NCBI GenBank assembly: GCA_019054805.1
Contig: JAHQIY010000001.1
Location: forward strand, 5,284,501-5,348,500
From: Brachionus manjavacas
Taxonomy: Eukaryota > Rotifera > Eurotatoria > Ploima > Brachionidae
DNA: 64,000 nt
Direction: 5' to 3'
Part shown: one piece after another, positions 36,278 through 46,967 of the stretch
How positions within the stretch are numbered: the stretch's first letter is position 1
How the letters are laid out: the number at the start of each line of letters is the position of its first letter
Translations under genes and position numbers: made by a program
Notes under the pieces: model-generated
Seen by the model: only the letters and a program-made list of their open reading frames with translations
What the model was told of the DNA's origin: nothing
The model's database searches: none

Positions 36278-37351
36278 ATGGAAGTCTCAGAGATCGTAAT
36301 TAATTTTCCTCAGTTAATAATGAAATAATAAAAAGTTTGTTTCAGAATGACAATCAATTAAACACATTGGAAAACAAAAATAGTCAAATATTGATCGAAG
36401 ATAATTTGCTCAAGAGTGTCGACATGTCAGATGTCGTAACGAATAAGCAAAATTTGTAAGATTATTTCGATAGAATATTTGGAACATTTAAAATTTAAAT
36501 AATTAACAGTAATTTACAAGAAAGCTTGAAAAAAGCTATCAACATTACTAACCCTTTGGTCAAAGAATTCATGGCTGAAAGCTTTGGCACAATGATATTT
36601 ATTTTCATTGGATGCTCTGGTGTTGCTCAATTTAAATTAAATAATAAACAAGATTCAGATTTGAACAATCTTTTGTCTGTAAATATAGGATTTGGCTTTG
36701 GAGTGTTAATGGCAATTCTTCTTGTGGGAACAATATCTGGTAATTTATAAATTTTGAAAAATTTCATAAGATTATTTATCTTGATTAGGAGCTCATTTAA
36801 ATCCAGCAGTGTCTTTTTCATTAAGCCTCACCGGTAAAATGACTTGGCGAAAGTTTTTTATTTACTCCTTAGCGCAAACTTTGGGAGCTTTTCTAGGAGC
36901 AACACTGGTTTTTCTGGTCTATTTAGACGGTTTAAAAAGTTTTGGAGATGAAATGTATTCTTTGGATACTGCTGGCATTTTCGCCACATACCCTAATCAA
37001 GTTCTAGGAGTTTTCGGAGGATTTTTGGACCAGGTTCTGGGCACAGCGGTCCTTATCATGGTTATTTTGGCAATCTCGGATAAGAAAAACAATGATATAT
37101 CGAAAGAAATAAGTGCTATTTTGATAGCTTTTCTGGTTATAGTTATTGGGTGTTCATTGGGCTTTAACTGTGGCTATGCTATAAATCCAGCTAGAGATTT
37201 TGGACCGCGATTATTTACTTTCTTTGCTGGCTGGGGCTCTCAGGTTTTCAAGGCAGGAAATGGCTTTTTTTGGATACCGATTATAGGACCTTTGGTTGGA
37301 TCATTTATTGGCACTTTATTTTATTTAATTATAATTTCAAATAATTTGTAA
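36278..37351 (+). CDS. Aquaglyceroporin, 4 exons, 306 aa
   Basis: Exons 36278-36295, 36346-36455, 36510-36739 and 36789-37351 total 921 nt in consistent phase. It is a membrane channel of the MIP family. It has AESFGTMIFIFIGCSGVAQF (TM1), the first NPA box in AHLNPAVSFSLS and the second in NPARDFGPRL. The Asp after NPAR is typical of glycerol-conducting aquaporins (AQP3/7/9/10), as is the long loop between halves. The N-terminal 60 residues are hydrophilic. The 18-nt first exon is inferred from phase; an in-frame ATG in exon 2 (MSDVV) is an alternative start. AATAAA lies at 37380. Its neighbour p38 is on the same strand, 0.9 kb upstream. Confidence 0.9.
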
Positions 37352-37708
37352 ATTTTTTATAGCTCAAAATTTCACCACAAATAAAAAATTCTCTTTCTTT
37401 CGAAATAAATTTTAAGATTTAAATCGAGCAAAAATTAAAAATTTTATTTTAAGTTTTTTTTCGATTTTTTTTTATAAATTTTATCAAATAATAAAACTTA
37501 ATATATTTCAATCGTTTTGCTTCAATTTTAGAGTAAATAATTGAATTGACCAAATAATGGTATTTTTTTCTTTGGCGCTTCTAATTATTATTAGTTATCC
37601 TTTAGGAAATCTAATAATTGGATTAAGTTTACGAAACTCAACATGTTCATATTCAATTAATTTAAAATAATTAAAAAAATCTTTTATTTATATTTTTAAT
37701 CACTTATT

Positions 37709-38187
37709 TTACAAATAATTGTCTTGAAGTAAGGCTCGATCAAAATTTTCAGTTCCGGTTTTCGGACTAAAATTCGTAATTTGGGTTGATGAAACCACTG
37801 CACTCTTAACTCTTGAGAAAAATTCTCTAATGAGCTTTCTATGTGTCAATAAATCACACATATCTGGATATAGAAAATGTATTTTTTTTAATTTGGTAGA
37901 GAGGTTTTAGGCAACAAAAATATGATATTTTGGCGATTAAGTTTGGCATTGATCATTCAACATAAATTTAAAAACAAATACAAAATATTGTTTCTTTATT
38001 GATGTTTTTGTTGAAAGCTCAAGAAGTTCTGAATTTAAAACCCTGCTTTGTAAAGTCTTAAACGAGCTCTTCCAATGAACGACAGTTTTTCTGTAACATT
38101 TCTAATTTCTCTTTCAAATTCTAATTAATTTACTTTTTTAAAATTTTAAATACCAATGACGAAAGGAGTTTTATTACTCAAAGCCAT
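37709..38187 (-). CDS. Small 3-exon gene, 73 aa, unknown
   Basis: Exons 38178-38187 (ATGGCTTTGA), 38064-38120 and 37709-37863 join in phase 1 and phase 1 to 222 nt. Introns are 57 nt and 200 nt, and donors are GTAATA and GTTTAAG. The protein is MALKFEREIRNVTEKLSFIG followed by RAHMCDLLTHRKLIREFFSR and a Ser/Thr-rich part ending ALLQDNYL. It is predicted helical and soluble, with no signal peptide. No frame in this gene exceeds 60 codons, so ORF callers miss it. AATAAA-like signals follow the stop on the minus strand. I do not recognise the family. Exon 3 looks clearly coding; exon 1 is the least certain. Confidence 0.55.
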
Positions 38188-38395
38188 TTTTTAAATATTA
38201 AATAAACTAAAAAAAATTTAATTTTTGAATAAATGTAATATCAAAGAAATTTTAGCTAAAATATTTATTTTTAAATTTTCCTATCATAAATTTATGAAAT
38301 ATGTATAATAGAAATTGGTCATTTGTATCACACCTAATTGCTGTCACAAAAATTAAAAAATTAAACATAATTAGATTTTACTTAAAAACAGAAGA

Positions 38396-38442
38396 TCAGT
38401 GATCCATTAGCTCGATTCAGATTAACAAATAAATAAATAAAA
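38396..38442 (+). mobile_element. LINE 3' tail
   Basis: CCATTAGCTCGATTCAGATTAA followed by CAAATAAATAAATAAA, the same tail family as at 9234-9274. No coding part is attached. The rest of 38188-38886 holds nothing recognisable. Confidence 0.5.
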
Positions 38443-38886
38443 TTCAGAATTGTTCTATTTTTTATAAAATCAATTTTAAGATTGCTCATTTCACCTAATA
38501 AATGATGAAGATATATGATAATAAGTTTTATATGTTTGGTATTATTTATTATCAATTGGAAGAGTGTAAGATACCTTTTGTAAACATTAAAATATTCAAA
38601 AGATAAGATATTTTTACATAATGATATTTTTTTTAGTTGCCAACAGATGAAATTTTTGATTCATCTTTCACTTTTTATATTGCGGCTTTCTTAATTCTAA
38701 TTATAAGAATTTTAAAATTAGAAAAAAAATTTTAAAGCTAATAAAAATTAATAAAATTTATTTTAAAGCATTTTATAAAATTTATAAAAAATCAGTTTAA
38801 CTGTTAACTTGATGACACAAATTTTGTTTTGTAGAGAATGAAAAATGTAGCATTTTCCAATTTCTAAAATTTTGTAAAAACTAGTG

Positions 38887-40430
38887 TTAAAATCCGGTCT
38901 TGAAATAAGAACTACTGTAACCATATGTATTTGCCATTTCAAGTGCTTGGGCCAGTCGTTGTTGTTTTCGAGATCTTCGACGTTTCGAGACCCATTTCTT
39001 ATTTTCCAACTTTTCTATTCGCACCATCTCATTTTTTTCCCGCAATTTTCGACTAATCCATTCCTTGAAAGCCTTGGAACGTTCCTCATGGGTTGACTTT
39101 CTTTTGTCCAACATAATCACTTGTTCCAATTTTTTCTGATAGTCTCTCTCTCTTTGAACTTGTTCTCGTTTTTTTTCTAACCAATTTTCATATGTTATCT
39201 TATTCTTTACAGCTCTGCTGGATTTTTTTTCATCCGTTTTGTGTCTCTGCTCCAACAGCTGCCTTTCCTTCATTTTTACCCAAGCTTCAAACACTTCCTG
39301 ATTCAGCTTTTTTTTTTCTTCTTCTTCCTGAAGTCTTTTCCTGCGAGCTTCAGCCCTAAAAAAAATCTCTAATTGACGCATTAGTTGAATAAATAAACCT
39401 ACGATTCGACTGGCTTAGTGATCCTGATAGTGGCTTGATATGGCGATTTGTAATCTTTGGCATATTCAGGCGTCGTATGTTTTCCCACTGGCGAGTGGCT
39501 TTTGGCTCTGTTCTTTTTGGGATCACTCGACCCGGATACTCGCCGAACTTTGTCATTTAATAATTTACTTTTCCTAAATTCATTGTTAGATGTTTTAGGC
39601 CTTTGTGGTGGATGAGGTAAAATTGGCTCTTTTTTTTCCAAAGCTGTGTATTCATATGCACTAATCAGCTCAAATTTTCCATCTTTTTCAATCAAAACAT
39701 TATTCTCTTCTGTTTTTTGAAGCTCAGGTGAGTTAATCTGCGGCGAAAGTTGAGGAATAGGGGACGGAAATTTTGTTTCAGAGTCCGTCTCTTTTGAATC
39801 AACAATTTTGCTTATCAATTCAAGATTTGACTTATCCATTTCGGGACTGTTTCGTGAGGGTGGAGAAGGAGTTGAATTTTTGGCTGAATTGGCATGATGG
39901 TTAGACAGCAACTTAAAGTACTCTTCCACATCATCGTTTTCATCATTATACTCATTGCTTAATTCATTGTGTCTATTCATTTCGTCATATCTTTGAATGG
40001 CCTCTTTAATCTTATTCATGAAAGCATCTGGGTCTTTTTTTTCAACAGTGTCATTTAATGGCACAACAGCAATCTCTTTTTTTTCATTTTCAGGGTCATC
40101 CTTTGGAATATCAAATGCTTTTACCGTATTATCAAATGAAACCGTAGTGGGTCTTTCTTTGTCGACTACAGGCTCATTGCTGAATTCTTGGTTGGCTATT
40201 TTGAGCCGTTCCTTGATCACCCGCTCATAGTCGTACCCATAGCCATAGTCAAAATTGATTTCGTCCTCCTCCTCGTCATCACTAGCGCCAAGGTTAAGCG
40301 TGGGTTTGACATTGCTAAAATCGTACAAATCTTCGTCACCAAAGTTATGCCCGTCCAAATACAGATCTGGATCGGGACTAGCTGTTTGATCATCCTGAAG
40401 TATATCGCTCAAGTTTTGATTTTGATTCAT
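38887..40430 (-). CDS. CCDC181: CCDC181-like microtubule-binding protein, 2 exons, 498 aa
   Basis: Exons 39403-40430 and 38887-39355 are split by a 47-nt intron (donor TC|GTAGGT, acceptor TTTTTTTAG). Vertebrate CCDC181 (about 509 aa) binds microtubules in cilia/flagella and the sperm manchette. Matches seen: an acidic N-terminus; a conserved central box NVLIEKDGKFELISAYEY followed by LPHPPQRP; and a C-terminal coiled coil with three repeats of the form 'F..W...K..Q' (VFEAWVKMKERQ, TYENWLEKKREQ, AFKEWISRKLREK). Length and order agree with the family. The start is the first ATG after stops. A candidate RFX X-box lies about 410 bp upstream. Confidence 0.88.
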
Positions 40431-40840
40431 TGCCTAAATGAGATTTTTATTAGAAAAAAAAAGAGATCTGCTTGATTTTAGAATATCATGCTTAAGGTGC
40501 AAATTCACAAGCGGACTAAGCGTCGAATGTAAAACATAAAATGTAAGAATAAAATTACTATTTTGTTAGAAAATTTCTAAAACTTAATATTAATTTAGGA
40601 AAGTTATTTATAAAACTAAGAAAACATGGTATACCTTTATTGAATTTATATGTGGTGCATATAAATCGGATTTGTTTAGGCCGAAGTTGGATCTGGTAAT
40701 GCCGTTCATTCAGTATATTCTCCCGATTGTCTTTAATTTAGGTATTAAAAAATCGCTCGTTTTCGGCTTTATTCGGTTCTCAAAACACACAAATAATAAT
40801 ACAAATTCCGAATTTTATTATTATAAATCGTTTTTTGTTA

Positions 40841-40854
40841 GTAGTCATGGTAAC
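40841..40854. promoter_or_regulatory. Candidate RFX X-box
   Basis: GTAGTCATGGTAAC fits the RFX-factor X-box (GTNRCC, 0-3 nt, RGYAAC) with a perfect right half and one mismatch in the left half. It lies 411 bp upstream of the CCDC181 ATG. X-boxes drive ciliary genes in animals, which suits this neighbour. Confidence 0.35.
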
Positions 40855-42422
40855 CTATGCATTCAAATCGAATTTTATTAAAATTTATAATTTTGACAAA
40901 AATAAACAAAATTTCTTTTAAAGTTTTACCGGTCTGATTTAAATAACAAATAAAAAATCCAAATTGAACTTATTAACAAGTTTTTGTTTAACTTTAAGAT
41001 TGTAAAATTAACAAAAAATTTCCTCCTTTGCCTCAAAGACACTTGTTGAAAGTCAATTATTTTTTTAGATTAAAATTTTGAGTTTTTTAGAAAAAATTTT
41101 ATTAAAATTTATTGAGTTATTAGGACCTGGCATACATAAAAATATTTTCACTAAAACCAAAAATCCCAACATTATAATTTTTTTAATAAACATAGCAAAA
41201 TATCAACCTGTGTATGAAAATAAAATTTTTGAAAAGATTTGAAATATGATTTTACCCAAGCTACGTGTTACCAGAGGCCTGAGAAACATTTTACTTCCTG
41301 CAAATTACGGCTTAATTACAAATAGGGATCTTTAATGTTATTATAAACATATAATTTTTTTGTGAAAAAGCGTCCGAGGCTCAAAAAAATTCCTAAATCA
41401 ATTTTACTCATTCAATTATTTTTAATTTATAATGTTTTTAATAAGAAATTTTTTGATAATCAGCAAAAAAAAATTTATTTTAATCAATTTTTTTTAATTA
41501 TTAAATTTTATTCCACAGATATTTTGATAAGTTTTTAGGATATGAAAGAGTATATGAAATAAAAAGTTTAAAAATGAATCTTACCAATTAAATTTTAAAT
41601 ATTTATATGATTTATAATATAAAAATTCTAACTGAGAAATCCAGAGATGGTTCAAATTTCCACGAAATAAAAAATTGTGTTAATAAAATGTTTTTAAAAC
41701 ATTTCGAATTTTAAACTATTTTATCGTTTCATGTTAAAATTTAAAATGCCAAAAAAATATATTTTGATTTTATTAAATTTTCGAAAATTGTGGTAAAAAA
41801 ATTAAATTTTTTAACAGCAAATAATATTTTACGAAAATTATCCATTTTCTTATTTTCATCGGATTCTCTCAGAATGTCTGAAGACAAACCAACACCTATC
41901 TACGCAATATAAATTACCATCATACGCTTATCAGCTGAGTTTTATCAATCAAAACAAGAGAGATTTAGAAAATTAGATATTTTTTAAAATAAATTTTAAG
42001 ACTTCAAGTAATTTTTTTCTTTTGACATAATTTTTTGAGATTAATTGTTAATAAAAAATCCACAAATATAGCTTTTAAATTGCTATAACTTTGTTTAAGT
42101 TTAAACAAGTTAAAATTGTATTCTTAAAATTATTCTAAAACAAAAAAATACAAAATTTATCCAAAATAAAAATTAAATTAAAGAATTGGACTGAGAGTAT
42201 AAGTCATTTTAATTAACGAAATTAAATGGTCTGAGTACCTTTTGTTATAAAAAGGATATTTAAAAATGCTAAATAAGTGCGTTTAACTTCAAAGAGTTAA
42301 CTTTGTGTTTTTTTTATATTAAGTAAATAAATAAATTAAATAATTTGAAATAAAAATTAACGAATGCTCAATATATCATTATTGTTGTTTCTAATTAAAA
42401 TAAAATATGATTCTTGCAGTAC
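40855..42422. other. AT-rich intergenic DNA
   Basis: No coding frame, RNA gene or repeat family is recognised. Confidence 0.4.
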
Positions 42423-42564
42423 CTAATTATTATTATTGTTATTATTATTTTCATCATCATCATCCTTAACTTCCAAAATGGTATCAGACGGTTCAAATAG
42501 CCTGACTAAACGATAGAACAGAAGATTAACAGTATGTGGTAGTAGAATCCAAGGCATGTAGGAT
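42423..42564 (-). CDS. Exon-like segment: possible C-terminal exon, unknown gene
   Basis: After an acceptor-like ATTTAATCTAAG, the minus strand reads SYMPWILLPHTVNLLFYRLV, then RLFEPSDTILEVKDDDDE and an Asn run to TAG at 42423-42425. A hydrophobic segment followed by an acidic/Asn tail resembles the end of a membrane protein. Another exon-like piece with a strong GTAAGT donor lies upstream at 43314-43369, but the phases of the two do not join directly, so a linking exon would be needed. Could be chance. Confidence 0.3.
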
Positions 42565-42769
42565 CTTAGATTAAATCAGAAACTTTCTCTTCTATCTTCA
42601 TATCTATCTAAGAAAACGATATTATAATTTGCAACTTACATTTTCTTTTAAATAATAAACATATTTTTCAATACAAAAAATATTCTAAATTTTATAGTAC
42701 ATGAATTTAAAACATGTAATTTGATTCAAAAAAAATATTTTTATGTTTTTATACAGTGCCGGAAATTAA

Positions 42770-43010
42770 CTTGTCACATCATATCATCTGATATCATTTA
42801 ATATAATTTTTTTAAACTTTCTTCACATCAGCTGATATCGGCTATTATCATTTGATATCAGAATATATCAGGTGAATTAAAATTTAAATTTCTAGTGTAA
42901 AAATATGTAAATAATTCTTTTTTTCATGATATTAGCTGATATCGGTTGATACCATATGACCATCTGATATGATCTTCATCAGCTAAAGATAGTTGTTTTT
43001 ATTAAAAATA
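42770..43010. repeat. Cluster of degenerate TGATATC motifs
   Basis: GATATC occurs at 42790-42795, 42834-42839, 42854-42859 and 42938-42943. Two share the longer word AGCTGATATCGG, and several one-off variants lie between. The block begins near ACAGTGCCGGAAATTAAC, which resembles a DNA-transposon end. Confidence 0.4.
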
Positions 43011-43313
43011 CGTAGCTGATTCTTAAATAATTTAGGTAAGAATTGGTACAATGTCCAATGTCTATATTTTCCCATTATTATAGATAGATCTTATCTTGTT
43101 TTTGTGTTATCTTTATCATCATATATATCTTCATTTTCAAATTGCAAATATGCAATTGCTTTATTTAAAATCATCTATTGTATTAGCAACTTATTCAATT
43201 ACAACTTCCAATTTTAATTTAAAATTTCAAATTAAAAAAATTTTAATTCAAAATATGAATATCATTTAAAAACATTTGACAAAATTATGATAAAATAATC
43301 CAAGAATACTTAC

Positions 43314-43369
43314 TTTTATGAATTAGCTTAGAAAAAAGTGCAAATGCCACTACTTTGTTCCAGATGCAA
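43314..43369 (-). CDS. Exon-like segment with GTAAGT donor, unknown gene
   Basis: The minus strand reads CIWNKVVAFALFSKLIHK in an open frame, entered after AG at 43370-43371 and left at AAAA|GTAAGTAT. Entry phase 2, exit phase 1. If real, it belongs to a minus-strand gene that would share its upstream region with the methyltransferase starting at 43589. Confidence 0.25.
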
Positions 43370-43588
43370 CTCAAAAAATAATAATATATTTTTTTTTTGT
43401 TTGATTAAGTTAGATTTTTTATTAAAGTTTATTAAAGATAATTTAAAATTCGCCTTTCATGCATAAAAATTTTCAAAAAAATTCTATACATCAAAATTTT
43501 CATTAAAATTTGGACAAAATAGTTTCTATAGTAAACTTTAATGTAGCATAAAAATTATAATTCATTTTTATCTCAACTAAAATTTAAA

Positions 43589-44512
43589 ATGTCAAATAAA
43601 TTATTCTTTTTATCCATTTTTTATTTTGTTCTTTTAATTCTTTTCGTATTTATACAATTGGACAAATATCTAAATCCAAAAGTTCTATTGAAATGTAGTC
43701 ATACAGCCTTTAATTTTGCCGAGAACAAATGCTTGTTTGATTCATGGAACGATATTTTCAATATTTCAAAATACCAAAAGCTAATAGATTCGGAAATTTT
43801 AATAAAAACAGCAAAATTTATGATTCAAGAGCGAAAAGAAGATGACGAAGAATTAATTAAGTTTGTAAGCTCTCAGATTCATAGTCCAAATAGTGAAAGG
43901 AGAAATATTTTTTCAAAAAAACTGGACTATAGCGAGTACAAACAATCTAGAATCATAGATGATATATTAAAATCCAAGGAAAATGGTTTTTTTGTTGAGG
44001 CTGGCGCTTACGATGGAGAAAAAATGTCTAATTCTTTATTTTTTGAATTAAGCCGCAATTGGACTGGTCTACTTATTGAACCTGTTCCTCAGCATTTTCA
44101 AAATTTATTAACTAAAAATAGGAATGTGTTTTCTATAAACGCATGTCTAGCCAAAAAGTATCCAATTGTGGCAAAATTTAAGGAAATGGATACACTATCA
44201 GCCAGAACTGTCCACATGTCAAGAGGATTGTCTTCTTCTATTGGAAATGATTATTTGTATGTTCCATGCTTTCCATTGAATACAATAATGAAAGCAATAA
44301 ACAAAACAGTTATAGACTATTTTTCTTTAGATCTGGAAGGTGGAGAATATGACTTCGTTAAAAGCATTGATTTTTCGAAACTAGATATAAAAAGTATTTC
44401 AATCGAATTGGGTACAAAACATGATAAAATTGAACTTTATTCTAGTTATCTAAAAAATTTGGGTTTTCGTTTGGCCTCAATTGGATATGTAGACATTTTT
44501 TTTATAAAATAA
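43589..44512 (+). CDS. FkbM/Star-like methyltransferase-fold protein, single exon, 307 aa
   Basis: It has a type II membrane anchor (residues 5-23, very hydrophobic) and then a lumenal FkbM-type fold. The SAM-binding loop is VEAGAYDGE (136-144), with LLIEP (161-165), MDTLSARTV and SLDLEGGEYDF (246-256). The metazoan relatives include Drosophila Star, which assists export of EGF-type ligands; whether they methylate anything is unclear. Cys residues at 35, 48, 186 and 228 could form lumenal disulfides. No intron interrupts it, unlike its neighbours, so it could be a retrocopy or an intron-poor family. The ATG follows an A-rich leader (AAAATG). Confidence 0.88.
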   Translation: MSNKLFFLSIFYFVLLILFVFIQLDKYLNPKVLLKCSHTAFNFAENKCLFDSWNDIFNISKYQKLIDSEILIKTAKFMIQERKEDDEELIKFVSSQIHSPNSERRNIFSKKLDYSEYKQSRIIDDILKSKENGFFVEAGAYDGEKMSNSLFFELSRNWTGLLIEPVPQHFQNLLTKNRNVFSINACLAKKYPIVAKFKEMDTLSARTVHMSRGLSSSIGNDYLYVPCFPLNTIMKAINKTVIDYFSLDLEGGEYDFVKSIDFSKLDIKSISIELGTKHDKIELYSSYLKNLGFRLASIGYVDIFFIK

Positions 44513-45430
44513 ATCTTTTATCAAAATTGATTTGGTTTTTATAGTTAATATTGAATCGGAATTCAAATTATTATATAACTTAATTACAAATATATTTTTA
44601 AACTTAAAAAAAATATTACTTTAAATTTTCTATTTGGCTTTAATAAAATTAGAATTATTGTCTAAGAGTCTTTTACTAAAAATTTAACTTAATTTTGGAG
44701 CTTTAAGTTTCAAAACAAGAATTTTACAGGAAAAATTCTTTATTTATAAAAATTAATCTGAAATTAAATTAAAATCTTAATCATATTTTGAAATTTTGCA
44801 AGTCAAGTTAGTCAAGTAATGTCAAGTAATAAAAAAAGGAAAAATATTTCCTTTTTTTTTCAAATAAGGTTTTGTTACTATTGTTTTATTTTTTGAGACA
44901 AGCAATTATTTTTTTAAATTAAAATTATAGAAATTTAGGACAAAAGAATTGAAAAAAAGATTAAAAAATTTAATACTTCAGCTATTCCTCTATAAGTTCA
45001 AAACTAGCTCTGTGAATGCAAATTAGTGCATAATTTATGGCTGTTTAATCAACCAAATTCTGGTAAAAATATTGCTAAAATTAAATTTCCATATTTTCTT
45101 GCATAGTATATTTTGCAGAGATTTTGCACATCATTAGCAAACTTTGAAACAACTATGTTGGTCCAACTATGTATTTTGCACCTTGTTGCACTTGCAAGAC
45201 TAATTTTGAATTTTTAGAAAAAATGTGGCAAATTTTCATCATTTTATCTTACCCTTTTGTAGTGAAATTCACAAAACCTCATTAGCAATCTTTTGTGCTG
45301 AAATTCTTTTTTTTATTCTTTTTATTCCAATATGAAGTTTTATTTAAAATCTAGAAAATTAGAAAATAGTAAAGACAGATTATAAAGAAAAAAATAAAAT
45401 AAAAATAAACACTAATATATAATTTCATTT
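44513..45430. other. AT-rich intergenic DNA
   Basis: It contains AAGTCAAG words at about 44800-44830 and a direct repeat of CAACTATGT near 45150-45170. No gene is seen. Confidence 0.4.
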
Positions 45431-45439
45431 CATGCGGTA

Positions 45440-45886
45440 TGTAAAGAGGCTGACAAAATTAGGACTGACAAAGCTGAGTGAAAGAAGAGTGAGAGGGACT
45501 TGATTGAAATGTACAAATTAGTGAATTGAATAGAAAAGGTAAGCTTGGTCAAGAATCTAGTGAATAAATCAGAAAACAAGGGACCAGCCGGGGCGTTAAG
45601 AGGAAATAGCATCAGAGTCCAGAGAGAAAGTTTCCCAGCTAAAATTAGAAACGATTTTGCGGCTGCAGTAAATGCCAGACATGTAGTTTTCTCAAACAGA
45701 GTAGTTCCGCATTGGAAATGTTGCCAGAAAACGTGGTGAAATCCAAGTCAACCGCTAATTTTAAAATGGCTTTAGATAAGTTCAATGGAATCGGCTGCTA
45801 CAGCTCTACAGGGTCAAATGGCGGTGATGGGCTTAGACAATCTACATGTTAGGTGTCACAGCTAGAACTACTACTACTACTACTAA
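45440..45886 (+). mobile_element. LINE 3' end with (CTA)n tail
   Basis: It encodes LRGNSIRVQRESFPAKIRND, then AAAVNARHVVFSNRVVPHWK and a frame-shifted LPENVVKSKSTANFKMALDK, the CR1/Jockey ORF2 terminus. It ends CAGCTAGAACTACTACTACTA (to about 45885), sharing the tail type of the copy at 21996-22007. Confidence 0.85.
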
Positions 45887-46390
45887 TTTAAGGAAATTCA
45901 GTCCAATAAAATGCTTGATTTTATTTTTACCAATAACTTGATAAACGATTATAAAAGTAAATCTATATATATTTTTTACACTGAGTTGATAGGACTTTGC
46001 TCCAATTATTCTTATCTCATACCTCTCATAATTCAAAAACATTTGACCAATTATTTTTTATTTTGAATATTAAATACTAAATAGTGTATGGTAATTTTTC
46101 TCAATACCAACATATAAGAAAAGGAACTTACATGCCGAAAAAGATATAATACCACAACAAAAATATGATAAACATTACAACTTTCTAAAAAAAGAGTTAT
46201 AATAATTGATAACACATTAAAAGCATTATCCAAATATTAGCTTTTTTCTTTTTTTATTAATTTATTTAAATAATTTTATAGATTATTTGAGGCAGCTTAG
46301 AATGGAAAAAAGTCCTAAATTAATATATTAATTCAATGCTCAAGTTTTCAGCCTGAGCAGTGAATTAATATTTTCTGAAATTAAAAAATA

Positions 46391-46520
46391 CAGTCATCTT
46401 TTAATTATGTCACGTCCCTTTTAAGTCCCATTTTGAATTTATCCCCGAAAAATGCCCCAATTTGATTATATCCCCATTTTTGTCTGGAACAAACACCGTG
46501 AGATAATCGAAGGATGACTG
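46391..46520. mobile_element. 130-bp pogo-type MITE
   Basis: CAGTCATCTTTTAATTATGT (46391 on) is matched by the reverse complement of the right end, CAGTCATCCTTCGATTATCT. Both ends are flanked by TA. Imperfect TIRs of about 25 bp. CAGT ends with a TA duplication are typical of pogo/Tigger. No coding capacity. Confidence 0.8.
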
Positions 46521-46967
46521 TAGTAGGTTTACCTGACATTCAAAGCTCTTATTAATATCGTCAAAACTCTTTTTGTATTTTTTTCTTTTTCACTTATATT
46601 ATTATATTTTTTATATTTTTTTTCATTTTATATTTATAATTTGAAAATATAATTAAAAAAAATTAAAAAAAAACATACAGCCAGATGAACCTAATGGAAT
46701 TTTACTTATTATCTTTTGCTAAATTCATTTATTTACCAAAAATAAAAGCCAATTTCTATTACAATTACTTAGTTTATGTCATAGCTCTTCTTTTTTAAAT
46801 ATTTTCATTCTTATACTCTCAGATAAGAGGGTGGCTTATAATTGTTTTTCTTTTTTCAAAAGATGCTTTATCTTTCGGCATTTTCGAATTGAATAAACAT
46901 TATTGTTATTTAGAATTTTCTGTATATATTTGTATATAGCTTTCATTCTTTTATTCAGATATAAAAC

